Shown piece by piece: positions 1-13,108 of a stretch of 64,000 nucleotides of DNA; the first letter of the stretch is position 1; every line of letters starts with the position of its first letter. The notes beneath the pieces were generated by a model that saw only the letters and a list, made by a program, of their open reading frames with translations, had not been told where the DNA came from and ran no database searches. The position numbers and the translations under genes were made by a program. This DNA is from Arthrobotrys musiformis (Eukaryota > Ascomycota > Orbiliomycetes > Orbiliales > Orbiliaceae): assembly GCA_036971715.1 (NCBI GenBank), contig JAVHJL010000008.1:620001-684000 (forward strand), given 5' to 3'.

Positions 1-719
1 GCTCTGGCCAGCCATTTGGATGATGCCTACCCATTCAGTTTACGGAACATGGCCCGCGTCCGGAGAAATCGATATCGTTGAATCCCGTGGAAACGATTAC
101 GATTACCCTCAAGGAGGAAGGGACTACTTCGGAAGCGCACTGCATTGGGGTCCCTATGCTGCCGTTAACGCGTATTGGAGAACCATGGGACAGACGACTC
201 TCAAGCGCTCGGACTTTTCAAAAGAATTCTACACATTCGGCCTCGAGTGGACCGAAGACTACATTGTCACTTATGTGAATAGTAGAATCCACCAAGTCAT
301 GTATATCCCATTTACAAAGGGAGGATTTTGGCAGCGCGGGGATTTCATCAAATACAATGCGACAGAGCAGAGCAACCCTTGGAGGTCGATAGATCAAGGT
401 GGTATAACTACTCACCCTAAGGCCGCCCCATTTGACCAAGAATTCTATCTTCTACTAAACGTAGCTGTTGGCGGTACAAATGGTTATTTCAAGTAAGTTA
501 CTAATTTTACAGCCCTTTTAACCGCTTAACACATAATTGAAGCTAATAAAATTTAAAAACTACAGAGATTCCCAACTCAAACCATGGGTGGATGGTAGCG
601 GACGGGAAATGAGAGATTTCTGGAACGCAGTCAACCAATGGTACCCAACTTGGGGCCCAGGCGACGAGCGGGGTATGACAGTCAAGAGCGTCAAGATGTG
701 GCAGGAAGGCAAATGCTAA
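1..719 (+). CDS. GH16 family beta-glucanase, 3' part
   Basis: The 3' end of a glycoside hydrolase family 16 gene; the start lies outside the window. The reading frame enters at base 2. Exons are 2-492 and 566-719, with a 73-nt intron (donor GTAAGT, acceptor ACAG); joining them gives a smooth YFKDSQLKPW sequence. The GH16 catalytic signature GEIDIVES is encoded at 62-85, where the first Glu is the nucleophile and the second the acid/base residue. Upstream LWPAIWMMP and downstream FDQEFYLLLNVAVGGTNG are typical of the beta-1,3-glucanase (laminarinase-like) branch. Members cleave beta-1,3 or mixed-linked glucans in the cell wall or medium; exact specificity cannot be told here. The protein ends in an ordinary soluble tail (WQEGKC) with no GPI signal. 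The next gene is a GT2 polysaccharide-synthase-like protein, but a functional link is only a guess. Confidence 0.9.
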
Positions 720-3588
720 AAGCAAGACCTTCTCGGATCCTAGACTTGATCTCCCAACAAACCTTTGACGAGATTTGTTTTGTTTCTATAGGTGGGTCTC
801 GCCATAGCAAGGCGAGGCCCAGGTATATTGTTTTGAGACATCGAGAAGCCCGCGTAAATATCGCTAGGGTGTGGGTTATTTTATGGATTTGCACTTGCGG
901 GAGTTTTAATCGAAGGGATGGCCTTCACTTATTTTATTTTTATTTTCCTCGCTACGAGTACAGGTTGGACACCATGTATACTAGAACCCTGAAATATTAA
1001 TTCCTCCAAAGTACTATTATCTCCGCCCAGAGATATCACAATACAGCTGAAGCTCACAGGCTACTTTTGCGCCGGATCATAAGCGCCGGGATGCCGTAAC
1101 ATGCCAATCAGCCTATATTACCTGCATTGCACTTCACTGAGAGTAAAAATATGTTTATAATGTTTGTCTCAGACGAAACACTGCAGAGAAGTATAATATA
1201 TGCATAGAACATGCGTGCCTATCAGATATTATACCATTGCTCCCATGACTGTTGCGTGGCTGAAATTTCCCTTGTTTCCCTCTTTTTTGATCCAAAATGC
1301 TCTAATTTCGGAGCTGAGATGTGATAACATATTTTTTTCAGAACAGCGCAGCAGGCCTCGGCCGGACAGTCCGAAATGTGTTTCGCACATCCACCATGCC
1401 AAAGATACCGTTATCTTGGATTCGAGGCTCCGGCTGCAGCTGGCTGCTGCAGTCCTGTCGAGTGTTTATCTCGCACGAGATTCGTGTGTTGGATATTGAT
1501 AAGGCTCCACGCCTTGCCGTACAGGGCTAGTGTCGAGGGCCGGGAAGGTACGCCACCAATTCGGCACACCAATGCGATGTGGACAGCTCCTCACCCGCCG
1601 AGTTCTTCACTTATCGCATGTAAATTTGGCAGCCTCTTGGTGGCCGAGAAGTGTGCCGAAAAGGAGGGTCTTTTGTTTGGGCGGTCCATGTTCCCGAGAG
1701 ATATCAATTGATATCAAACACCGTCCAAAAATACAATTTTTCTATGCTTTCTAGATTTCTATGGTGCGGGATGTTCCATAAGGTGTTCAACTTGTCTTGA
1801 ACCAGACACCACAAAGAGGTTCTCAGCGGCAGAAAAAAAGTGGGGCCACTAATCCTAAAGTGATAGCGCAGTAACGGCTGGTTCTTTCGGCTTCGAATCG
1901 AACGTGTTCGAGCTGCGCTCAACTACTGCGGAGTACAACCGCCTACACCAGGGTTGCACGCATGAGCTAGCTTTGGTGTTGACTGGCCTCATCACTGCCT
2001 GCCGCCTGGCCAACGTTGGTACCAAGTAAGTACCGACAAGTAAACCGCCGCGCCCACAGCCATGGTTAAGACCAGAAGGCCAGTGGATCGGTAGGTCGAG
2101 ATTTTGCGGTCGCACAGAAAAGTAAAAATTCGGGCTGTATCAATTCGAGTATTCTCTCTTGAGCTTTCTAATCTGTTCTCGCTTAGCTTGGCTGTGATAC
2201 CTACAACGGTGGTCTGGCTACAACAGGTGGCATGATACTCTGTGCTACTGTACACTCTAAATGCCTTATTGAACTACACTATACGCCATGGAATTTGTAT
2301 CCTCGACTGATGGGAAATCAGGGATCCGCATTCTGCGAAACTTGCGGCGTTCTCACGAGCTCACGCTGAATGGGGTTATATTATGTATCTCACTATTTTT
2401 TCTTCCCTCGAGAGCGCGGCCACGAAAATCTCAAAAAGAGTTCGACTTAGTGTCTGTGAATACCATGGATCCATAGGTTCGAGTTTTGCAGCAAGATTAG
2501 TATGTATGCTCTGTTCTAACTAAATTCAAGCTAGCGGCAGTGCACTCTCACTACTTCTGCGCCAGGACTATGCGATCTAGGAGTGAGGTATCTCGAAATT
2601 AAGTGTATCCTATCGAGATATTAGCATTGCGAAGTTCTAGAGTTCGCATTTCACGACGATTATATCGATATTTTCGAATCGCTACCATTTATACTGACGT
2701 TGATGTCGATACGAAGTGCGTCTTGGCCTGATCTGACTCGAGTTTAGAATATCGCGTCACTGCACAGCAGTGATTGGTGTGGCCAAGAAAAGGGGCGCCG
2801 GGTCCTGATATCATGACATCTTCCGGGCGCCCCTTGGCAACGCCCAAGAATTCTAGCACCCCTGCCTGCGCGTGGGAGATTTTCCGAGCCAAAGGAGTTT
2901 CCCCGGGCCCGGGTCGACAAGGGTTGCACCGGGCGCTTCGGGAACCCACCACCTGCACATATGTGCGGACGCGTACACCCTGTTTGATCTCGGGCATGTG
3001 GGGGCTTTCGGTTTGACTTCAGAGCAAGAACGACAAAGCTGCCATTGCAACATACGGAACTATCGCGAGGGTATTCTCTCACTCGACATCCAAAGTCAAA
3101 TGCGACACAAAGGAGAAAGTTACGAATGACAATTACGGGCACCACTCCTCACCCTGTTGTATCCTTGCGCATGTGGTTCTCTTTGCTTTGTTTCACAATG
3201 AGCTTTCCCACGAGGGCGGGAGGGGTGTACTACATGTGCAGGATGCCAAATTTCCAAGGCATCCTTGGTAGTTGATGATCTTTCAGTGCTATCTCGACGA
3301 CCCAGTCGCTGCGAGTTTTTGTTTTGTGCACCTTATCACACCATTGCCGCTCCTTTCAAGTGGTGCCTCTTGTCGCTCATCCTCAGATTTTGACCCATAG
3401 CTCTCGCAATGGGATCCTAGCAGCCATTCGCTCTAACCGATCATTTATCGTCGTCTTTCTATTCTTATCATTCTTTTAGTTCTCTTTCGGCCCTCGTCTT
3501 CTTCTCTGGATCCATACATAAAATCTGGTACTATCATTTAGTCTTTAATAGTAATATTGATCGCTCCTCTTTCGGGGTCTCCTTCAGG
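720..3588. other. Gene-poor stretch, 2.9 kb
   Basis: No reading frame with a recognisable domain or a convincing exon chain was found. At 2790-2799 and 2826-2835 there is a 10-bp inverted repeat (AAGGGGCGCC / GGCGCCCCTT) with a 26-nt spacer inside a locally GC-rich block (about 2770-3000). The last 200 bases (about 3390-3588) are T/C-rich and probably hold the promoter and leader of the GT2 gene. Confidence 0.5.
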
Positions 3589-6500
3589 ATGTCGAATACA
3601 GCCAAGAATCCGAGTATACCGGAACTCCGAATCGACATGGAAAATCGACCGAATATCAACCTGAATCGTGAGCGACCCGAACTCTCTCTGTCAAAATCCC
3701 CAGCATTACCCCTACCGAATAGTACTCTCCCATCGCCCTCATGGCCGACAAGGCCGCCGTCTTTTAAGCGACTTTCGAAGTCAAGTATATACCATAATGG
3801 AAAGTCTAATATCTCGTCACATACTGTCGGTTCGCGGCTTTCTGTACAGTCGAGAGCATCAGGTCTCTCGATCAGGGAACAGAGAGCATGGGATACAATA
3901 TCGATGCACGAGGGGGTAGCGGATAGTGATATATCGGCGCCCCTACCATCGCTCGTAGCTGGAGACAGTGGTTCCTCGTCGCCTGTTCCGCACGATCTAA
4001 TTGATCTAGCGTCTATCAGCGACTCATCAATATCTTCAGGATCGCAGCCGGACAAGGCCATGAGTACCTTCCTGGTATGTTGCATGTTGTGTAACCCAAG
4101 ATGTTGTGTAAGGGTTATTCTAATGGGTCAAAAACTTGGTAGATGTCGCAGTATCTCTTCCAGCGTTTCCAGCGCAAAGGCCTTATCCCAAACAGTAATA
4201 AGTTAGAACAGTACTCGACTCATGGTCTTCTCGTCCGTCGGGCTGCTGGCAATTATATCTCACAACCTATGTCGATATCCCCTTCTCTTCTCAACGCCGT
4301 GGCCAACCTCGACGTCTATGTTGCCTTCACCATGAAATCTTACATAACGGAACCGATCTTCAAGGCGCTTCCATTGAACGCGACAGAGTTGGAACTAAAG
4401 AAGGGAGGCGACCGATATCAAGTTGTGGATAGTCTCGAAGAGATCGCTCAAGCGTCACCGAAGGACATCAGCAGGTTTCAATACATCTGTTTCGTTCGAG
4501 AAGAGCGAGTGGTTCTACTGTGGCATGACTCGATTAAGGAAATAGTCGACCATGCGGCAAAGGTTGAGGAAGTATTCCTGAGTCAAATCTTGAATATCGA
4601 CGTCTCTTCACCCATGTCGGAATCTATTCCCGCAACACCACTGAATGAGAAAGTGTTTAGTACTCTCTACGAAGCCCCGGAAGTAACTATTGAGAAGATG
4701 GCATACCATAAAAGCATTCAAGGAGAAGAAGATGAGAAGAAGTCCACGGTAGACGTCCAAGTTAAGGAGGTTTCACCATATGATGTTGAGCGCGGGACCC
4801 TTTGTGGCGAGTCGCTCGCAAGGGTGTCGTACCCGTACACTTCGATCTATCTAGGAATTGCTATGGCAGCTGTAGCAGTGCTAGTATTCGGCCAATTAGT
4901 TCGTGTCTTAATAACAGAGGCACTGGCAGATCAGTACTATGTTCGATTTGCGCTTGCAGCAGCAATTCCAGTTTTGCTACCGCTGACTTGGGTAGGTCGA
5001 CGCCTCTTCAGTCATTTCAACCTGCGCTCATACTAACTTTCTTCCTCTAATGAATTTTAGTTTTTCGCCGGCACTTTCATTATTTTTATCGCACAAATAA
5101 TCGGACCAGTTGGTGGACTCAGAGAGAATAGTAGATTCTACTCCGCCTGCCCGCCAAATGTCAAACAGGCGATGCAAGTAGGATTCAAACCACCACACAT
5201 CACCATTCAAATGCCCGTGTACAAGGAATCCCTCAATATCGTTATAAAGCCGACCGTTGATTCCTTGAAGCAAGCTATCTCACAGTACGAACTGCAGGGC
5301 GGTACGGCGTCGATTTTCATCAACGACGACGGCATCCAGGCTATCCCGGTCGAGGAGGCTAGGAAGCGGATCGAGTATTACCGCAATAGCAATATCGGCT
5401 GGGTAGCCCGGCCCCGCAATGGCCATAACGACTTCGTTCGAGGTGGGAAATTCAAGAAAGCCTCGAACATGAACTTTGCTCTAGGATTATCCCTTGCTAC
5501 CGAACAAAAACTGGTAGAACTCGTCAGAGAAAGGCATGGATCCAAACCCGTCCTTACCGGCCACAAAGAACAAGAACTCTACTCACAAGCCATGTCGCTC
5601 GCGATCAAAGAAAACGGCTGGGCTTGGGCCGGTGGGAATATTCGCATCGGAGAACATTTACTGATCGTGGATTCCGACACGCGAGTGCCGAAAAATTGTC
5701 TCATGTACAGCGCCGCAGAAATGTACCTGAATCCTGAAGTCGCTATTCTTCAGCACTCTTCCGGTGTCATGAACGTCACGGGGTCCTTCTTTGAAAATGG
5801 AATGGAATTCTTTACTGATCTAGTATACTCTGCCATTCGATTCTGTTGTGGAAGTGGAGAACCTGCCCCCTTCGTCGGCCACAACGCTTTTATTCGGTGG
5901 CAGGCTCTACAGAGTGTGGTATTTCGCGACAAAGACGGACAAGATAAATGGTGGAGCGAAAGTCATGTCTCCGAGGACTTCGATCTATCCTTCAGGCTAC
6001 AGTCTAGAGGAAACATCACGAGATTGGCTGCATATCACACTGGCGAAGACGCCTTCCAGGAAGGTGTTTCCCTCACCGTCTATGACGAACTCTCACGATG
6101 GAGAAAATATGCATACGGGTCAACTGAAATTATGTTTAACCCATTCATATACTGGTTTACCAGAGGTCCAATCGCAAAGGGATTTAGACAGTACCTCGGA
6201 ACTAGTTATATCTCCCTCGCTTCAAAGTTTCACGTCACGGCCTATCTTTTCTCTTACCACGCCATGGCTTCATCGTTGCCTCTTACGCTTCTAAATTACA
6301 TTCTCGTCGGATGGTTCAAAGGCGACTTTGATCAATTCTTCATTCAGTCATGGCAAACTTTCATGGCGACGGTGTTTGTATTCAACGTTGTCGTAAGTAT
6401 ACCCTCAAAGTTTTCCCCCAAAAAGTTTTCCCAACACTAACAAAGATTGGTAAAATTTTAGGGAAACTTCGCACTAGCTGTTCTGCGTTACCGCCTTAGT

Positions 6501-6949
6501 GAAAGGCCATTCTTTTATTCTCTTTTCGACAATCTTCGATGGGCTCCTTTCCTTATTATTTTCTTCGGTGGACTGTCTTTCCACCTCAACACTATTATTT
6601 TGAGTTACTTGTTCTCTATTCCGGTCCAGGACTGGGTAGGAACGCAGAAAGAAGTCGAGAATAGTAATTTCTTCAAGGAAGCCGGCAAGATCGTCCGGGG
6701 CTTCAAGTGGATGTATTTGTCCATGTTTCTTTTGACCGGTGGAATGATATATCTGGGCACGGTGGCTCCAAGGGAGTGGTCCGTTAAGGATTACACCGCT
6801 ATCACGCCTCTAGCTTTCAATATCATCTGTCATTGTCTATTGCCGGTAAGTAAATTTTCCCCTAGCAATCTTACAAAGTTATCGTATGCTAAGTTTTATT
6901 TCTATCGCAGCTGGTTCTTAATCCGGACCTTACGAAAGTCCATTTCTAA
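3589..6949 (+). CDS. GT2 family membrane glycosyltransferase (polysaccharide synthase-like)
   Basis: Exons 3589-4074, 4143-4991, 5061-6392, 6462-6845 and 6911-6949 give 1029 residues; all introns are phase 0 and 64-69 nt. Residues 1-390 are a Ser-rich cytosolic N-terminus. Two membrane segments follow at about 394-416 and 425-457. The GT2 catalytic region has DDG (about 532), DSDTR as the DxD site (about 648), QHSSGVMNV, SEDFDLSFRL as the acceptor-base motif (about 749), and RWRKYAYG (about 793), where processive GT2 enzymes carry QxxRW. Several C-terminal membrane helices follow. Family knowledge: such enzymes transfer sugar from a nucleotide sugar across the plasma membrane; chitin, cellulose and mixed-linkage glucan synthases share the fold. 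Substrate is not determinable here. It lacks the chitin-synthase signature QRRRW, so I do not call it a chitin synthase. The last coding exon is only 39 nt. Confidence 0.85.
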
Positions 6950-9128
6950 TATTTTCCTTCCATCTACTCTTCTTATATGGTACTAATATCTTCACTCGGG
7001 ATATAATTTTCTTTCCCGTGTCTTGTTTTAAACGGTGTTTATCAGCGGAGCTACGGTTTTATGGTTAGGTTGGGTTTCTATTTATCTTTTGCGTCTTCTC
7101 TAATAGAATAGTATGAAGCGGATGACGTCTATCTAGAATTTACGTTGGCTTCCTTGGACGTCATAATCTCACAATTATGTAATGAGTACATATCTCAATT
7201 TCCGTTGTCAATATTCGGATTTACGGTTAATATAATTTTGAAGTCAAGAAATTTACGAGATCACAATCCCATTTTTTCCTTGGAGGACTTTGATAACTTG
7301 TGGGACGATTTTGGGGTACCGAGACGGGAGCGAATTTTAGGATTGTACTCTGTACTTTCCTTATTATGGATGTGATATCATAAACCGCGAGCTAAGCACA
7401 AGTGAATGGCCAACTAGTTTAGCGCATTTCAGGTGGGGACTTCAGAGTTTTTCGGGGCTCGTCTCTTCGAAAAGGGGAGCGCCTATAATGTATAATATCA
7501 TTGTTAAGCATATGTAGGACACGGTGACTACCGGCAGCCCTTTGACAGACGCCCCGGAACGATACGGGGACATAGAAGGAGACCGCAAGCATATCCTAAA
7601 ATCTCAGCCTTCGTCCTTCATTTCCAATAGCGATATTAAACTCGTTTATTTTTTCAGTTCATGCAAGGAGGTGAAAATGATAGAGATTTCAAGGCTGAAG
7701 TTTGGATCTTTTTCAGCTCTTCGAGCCGTTGGCGCGGTGGTTGGACCAATTTATCGGATTTCCCGACGAAGGGGAGCTGAACTCTCTCTTCCAACTAACT
7801 TGTAGTCGATACCCTGCTTGCCCGAGTCAATTGCAGGGGAAATATGTCGACCTACTCTGTAAGTGTGGGTGGATTTTTATATACCCTTGTCGAAACTCAA
7901 TTAAATTGTTGCAAACTTGCGTTCGAATGGGTTGCTACATACTACGAAATATAGCCCACAGCCTGGACTCGTCGGTAACCGGAGCCGTCTGGACCCTTTT
8001 ACTCCTCCACCCTGCATGCCTGCATATAACACAAGCATTGAACCCCAAGCGCTCCTAATATCGGTAATTTTACAACATACGGAAGCTGATAGCTATTCCT
8101 GTGTGCGGAATTATCACAATGCCATAATATCAGCAGCAATTGGGAGAAAACCCAGCTAGCCTCACGAGCAAGGATACGTGCGTATAACCCCAACCCGTGC
8201 CGTCGAGACTAACAAAAGCATAAACGACAGAGGAGAAAAAACCTTCACATTAACAACTCAACATAGCTAGTCTGCAGGGATAATAGCGTTTCTCGTAAGC
8301 AACGTGGCTTGCTCACTTGGACCTCAAAAAGTAGCAAGGCTTCCCATATTCTCTCCCATAATGTTGGAATCTATCGTGAAGAGCGCAGAAGTTGTGCCGC
8401 CTTGAGCTCGACTTCTGATCTGGGGTGTCTATGCCAAGAAAGCCTCATTCTCTAGTATGCGTACGCTATGTCTGCATTAGGCTCTATAGACCGCAGAAAC
8501 AGCTGTAACGGCTGATTACCCTATCTCAAAATGACACACTCGCGAACTCTACGGTGAATAGAGAGAAGGGGTTCAGCTGCAACTTTGATTGAAGAAGGGA
8601 ACTATGACGACGTCGGCGAGGAGAAAATGACAAAAGCGTGCATGAATTGGGAATGTGGAGGCTGGTGAATGGACCCAGCTTGGATATCGAAGTGCTCGAG
8701 TCGCAGTCGCGGGTGATTCTTTTCGCAGGTTTGCTGTCAATTAGTGAAGTTTGGACGGTGATGACCCACGCTCACGATCCTTAGGCTGAGTCCGAAGACA
8801 CGGCTGAGGATCGGTCAAGCCCTGCCACCGATTTCTTAACTTTTGTTAAGAAAATCATAAGACAATTGGCACGGTGTATCAAGTATAATAGGCACGATTT
8901 CCACCAAATTGGCATAGTCACCTTCCGATCCTCCCATTATCCCCTCAAACTTAAAAGCCTTCACCGAAACCTTTTCATCTGATCTCCACGTCAGTCACAG
9001 AAGGTTACGCAACTGCCATTCGTATCACAAAATATCTTTTGTCAATTTCAAAAAGAATTTCGTACACTGAAACCCACCCCCGGCTTTCCAAATTAAGTGA
9101 TTGAAGATTTCATTATCGTTCATTCATC
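6950..9128. other. Intergenic stretch, 2.2 kb
   Basis: Only short unsupported frames are present (for example about 76 codons from 7145). No domain, tRNA or repeat was recognised. The last 250 bases (about 8880-9128) are pyrimidine-rich and likely contain the promoter of the secreted-protein gene that follows. Confidence 0.5.
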
Positions 9129-10119
9129 ATGAAGGTTTCAATTCTTGCAGCTGCTACGGCTTTACTCGCACTGGCCTCTGCAGCCCCTACTCCACAGGAC
9201 TTCGATGGTGACTTCATCGATTCCATCCCGGCTCCTACCGCTGAGGGTGCCCCAGCTGGTGCCAGTACGTGACAATCCTTCACCGCTTGTGTGTAATCCA
9301 ATTTGCTAATTTGTAGCAGCTAAATCCGGCCCGGACGTCGATGTCGACGCTCTCGTCGAGTCTACCGTCTCGGACATCACAAAGCGCTCAAGTATCTCTA
9401 AGCGTGGTGTCGCCTCTGACAACTTCGTCAAGGTCTTCGACAACTGGACTGGTTCCACCCAGACCGGTGGATACTTGACCTTCAAGCTGCTCCCATCGTA
9501 CGATGTTGACCTCTGCGCAACCAAGTGTCTCGCAAACACCGGTTGTGTGTTCTTCAACATCTATGATGAAACAAACCCCGCGGGACTCCTGCACAAGTGC
9601 GCTTTGTACTCCATCGCCTCTACCAAGGGCGCGGCCACCAACTTTGGAGGCCAAGATCACGGTGGTGTCATCAGCGTAAAATCCCTCTCCGCTGGATACA
9701 AGAAGAAGTCACTTCAGGAAGATGTCCCGGGGTACCACTACGAGTGCTTCGGTGATGCTTCCATCAATGCTCCTCAAACCGGTGACGTTGATCCATACAT
9801 GGGCGTTTCCTTCACCACCACCTCTCCCAGCGTCTGCGCAGCCGCATGTGATGCGAAGACCGCTTACAACCTCAAGCAGGCTGCACCGGGGGGTACATAC
9901 CGTGCATGCAACTTCTTCGACTTCTACAACGTCTACAGGGATGGTATTCCATACCAGACCGCCTGCACGTTCTATCTCATCTCCTATGACGCTAGCTTTG
10001 CTACAAACTTTGGACAGAAGAGGAATGGATACCAGTATAGCATCGGAGAGAGCTGCGGTTATACCAAGGACGTTCTCGTTGGCGTTGATGGTATCGCTAC
10101 AAAGCCAGCCGCCACGTAA
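9129..10119 (+). CDS. Secreted PAN/apple-like cysteine-rich protein
   Basis: Exons 9129-9264 and 9317-10119 give 312 residues. The first about 19 residues (MKVSILAAATALLALASAAP) are a clear signal peptide. Kex2-type dibasic sites (TKR, SKR) follow near residues 80-90, suggesting a cleaved propeptide. The mature part has two cysteine-patterned repeats: one around VDLCATKCLANTGCVFFNIYDE and one around SVCAAACDAKTAYN...ACNFFDFYNVY. Both have the C-x3-C...C-x2-F(N/D) layout of PAN/apple-like modules in many ascomycete extracellular proteins. Family knowledge suggests carbohydrate or protein binding outside the cell; no catalytic residues are apparent. The acceptor is a tandem TAGCAG, so two mature forms differing by one residue could be made (3 nt apart; I used the first AG). 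Confidence 0.7.
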
Positions 10120-11535
10120 GGTTATTTTGGGAATCAAAAGGAAGAAGGTTTTGGGAAGGATAATATTTCATTTGTTCTCTGTACGAAGTAATGTTCCAAT
10201 AGTCATGTTTTGAGAAGAGTTGGGAAAGAATATACTCGGGATTTTTGTATTCTTAGTTTACCCACTACGATAGTTTAATGCCATAATGAAACCTCCATTT
10301 ATCAAAAAAAAATATGAAAAAAATTGACAATGCCATAATTAATTACTAAAGGAGTTGAAAAGCGAGATGTGAAAGTGCAGAGTGGAGTGTATATACGTAT
10401 AGCCGACCTCCCACTAGCTACTTTCTTACATATGTACATTTCTGTATACACGTTCCGAACCGTCGACGTCGATCATGTTACACAGCTAAGCTTTCGACCT
10501 AAGACGGGATCTACTGCCGGACTGCCTGATCCAGTCCGTCGACGGTTTCCTGGAAAGAATTTGCCCATTTCGGGTGCCACGGCAAGGTATGCCAATGTGA
10601 GAAATTACTTCCTTGCGGAAAAAACAATGTCTCGGTACGATTGCACTTCGAATTTTTCGGGCCAAAGATTAAGATTTCCCTCGGAAACAATTTGTATTTT
10701 TCCCTCCTCCAGTTCCTAATACCCCTCTCGGATAAGACGGCAGGGAAGAAACAGGTGCGAAAATGTATAGCCTTACGGCGTGCAGGGGGGCTAAGGAAGG
10801 ATACCAAGATACGAAAAGAAAAACTTTTTTTTGGGAATCAGAATCGAGAGCGCTCCAATTCGCTGCTTCTTTTTTCCCGTCTCCCTTTTCTTTTTCGTGC
10901 GACGTGTTCCTGTGTGCGAAATGGGTGGGAATGATAGGTATCTCGAAGATAACCGCGGTCTCGACAAGGTCAATTTTTGGAACGAAACTAGCGGGCTGTG
11001 GTTAGTTACTAGTATCTTCGCGAGTGGGTCTTCGATGTGAACCCCCGCGCATGCATTCATAGTAGAACTCTATTAAGATTTCGATGGGTTGCTTGAATCA
11101 TAGGGCCCGCTCACAGCGAAGGAAGGCCCAAGGGGTTCAATCAGCCCAAACAATACTCCCTGGTGTCCTCCAATATCTGAGAAACCCTCCTGCGGGCGCG
11201 TCGGACTCGGGAAATCCCGGTCGACATGGTCTATCGATACATCCTGAGCTGCAGCTGAGTTGTATATGTATATGCAGGTATATCTTTTTCACTCAACAGC
11301 ATGAGGCTGAAAGAAAACAAAAGGGCTACGATTGGCGAGCCTTGGAAAAGCTTCAGGGCTTCCAATTTTATTCCTTATCTTTCGCAGGCCAGAGTGTGCG
11401 CCCCCACGACGGCTTGCAACCATGGACGCCCGAGGCTCGAGCAGCCACTGTTCCAAGGACGCCCAGCTGCCAGAACGCCCGACATGCATGATTTGTTCCG
11501 ATCTGCGATAAGGAAAAGCGCCCGGTCTTGGCCGC

Positions 11536-11570
11536 GTGCTCCGTGCTCCGTGCCGCGTGCCGCGTGCCAG
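11536..11570. repeat. Heptamer tandem array GTGCTCC/GTGCCGC
   Basis: Five consecutive 7-nt units: GTGCTCC twice, GTGCCGC twice, then GTGCCAG. Read directly from the sequence; it lies outside any gene model. Confidence 0.9.
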
Positions 11571-12301
11571 GTCCTGCCGGGGACAAACCGGACATCCTCG
11601 CTCAAAAATAGTTGAATTCAGCCCTTTCGAACAACGGAGAAATTTCGCGACGAAAGAAAAGCTTGTTTTCCTCCCACGTGTGAGAAATTTCTCCTGATGA
11701 AATTACACAAGCTAACAAAAAAGTCTCTTTTTTCGCCTGAATTTAACCGCTTTGGAAGACAACCCCGAGCTAACTGATGAGGCAAGCCAGCCGTTGCATC
11801 GATCGATGGATTATGTATACGCAATCAATTCTGTCAGCCAATTTCCGTTAACCACTGACGGACGCCACTGACAGCAGCGCGTTTTAAGATCGCGACTGTC
11901 AGCTCGAAAACGTTTAGTTCGTACTTTGAGTTCGGCCCCTGAGAAATATTTCGCCGTTTGCGAGGTATACAGTGGTACCAGCTGGTGCTACCGAAGTAGT
12001 GCCTTCGAAGGCTGAGGACCGTTTTGGAGTTGGCTAAACTACAACAAAATCAACGCGGCTGTCGTGAACACATCAATTCGCCCGCAAGTTAGCTTCGAGC
12101 GGCGAGTATCCAGCGGTAAACATAACACGAGGGAGATCGAAGGGCGATGGCGGAGCACACGTTCGGCGTTCGAGGGAATAAATATCAGCAGAGCAGCGGG
12201 TCAGCAATAAATACGTTTCATTTTAATTGATATCAAGGTGGTCTCGTACCCAGACGTCACAAAGGGATACCTTATCAAGGTAAATATTCTCGTTCGTTTT
12301 T

Positions 12302-12355
12302 GTTCACGTTCACGTTCACGTTCACGTTCTAGTTCTAGTTCTAGTTCCAGTTCAC
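12302..12355. repeat. Hexamer tandem array GTTCAC/GTTCTA
   Basis: Nine consecutive 6-nt units: GTTCAC four times, GTTCTA three times, GTTCCA once, GTTCAC once. The blockwise change of unit suggests expansion of local variants. Confidence 0.95.
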
Positions 12356-12931
12356 GTGCGCGGGCGTACATACATACCTGAAAATCTGACGTCGGTCGAC
12401 GTCAAAATTTGTCTCGCATGAGGCGTGATCATAACTAGGGTGCTAAATCGTTCGGAAAACAACGCAGAACGGGTGCGAACACGAATTTCCCGTCAGGGAT
12501 TAGGCCCGCACGAACATGGTGCTTATATGTATCATGGATGGATATATCATGGGTATACTTGCAGGTTTATGGCCCCAGCCGGCAGCCCGATCCTATCATG
12601 GGGACTGTCCCACTCACAACAGTGCTCGATGATCTGTATATAAAATATAAAAGTTGAGAATATGCTATCTTCCATGAATTCCATCTTTTACAGTACTCCG
12701 ATAAACCATCTGTACACACACTAGTCTCTCCTCGTCGTCTCGTCGACCGACGAATTTATCAGGAAATCGAGTTAGAAATGAAATACCACAAATTCAGCGC
12801 AAGGGTAACGCCGGAATCTCATCCCAGCTTTCCGGGCATCTGTGTGACTTTCCAGCTATCATCTCGATGGCCGGGTGGGCTGGATACGAAACAACTCGAT
12901 GGCATGTACATATGCATATCGGCAACCAATA

Positions 12932-12963
12932 GGGCCGATGGTAATTCATAACACCATCGGCCC
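12932..12963. repeat. Perfect inverted repeat, 11-bp arms
   Basis: GGGCCGATGGT at 12932-12942 is exactly reverse-complementary to ACCATCGGCCC at 12953-12963, leaving a 10-nt loop. It is immediately followed by the palindrome CCCCGGGG (12961-12968, sharing three bases). No gene is called here. Confidence 0.9.
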
Positions 12964-13108
12964 CGGGGTAGCCTTATCTCGTAAACCAAATGCTACTGTG
13001 TCTGGGGTAGCCCCAAATAGACGGGCGGTCGCAGATAAAACCCCATGTCATTCGAATATCTTATCTTATCGTCTATATACACAACCCAACTCCCACATCA
13101 AACCATAG

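Larger units (their letters stand above)
10120..13108. other. Gene-free stretch with simple repeats and hairpins, 3 kb
   Basis: No supported coding exon. It contains a heptamer array at 11536-11570, a hexamer array at 12302-12355 and an 11-bp-stem hairpin at 12932-12963 (all listed separately). Many short open frames are GC-rich chance frames on either strand. Confidence 0.5.

Noticed and set aside
2689..3145. Minus-strand frames of 102-133 codons in the gene-poor stretch
   Set aside because: Overlapping frames on both strands in a GC-rich block, with no domain, signal peptide or exon chain.
11084..11615. Several 70-135-codon frames on both strands
   Set aside because: High local GC and overlapping mutually exclusive frames; composition is not coding-like and no homology was recognised.
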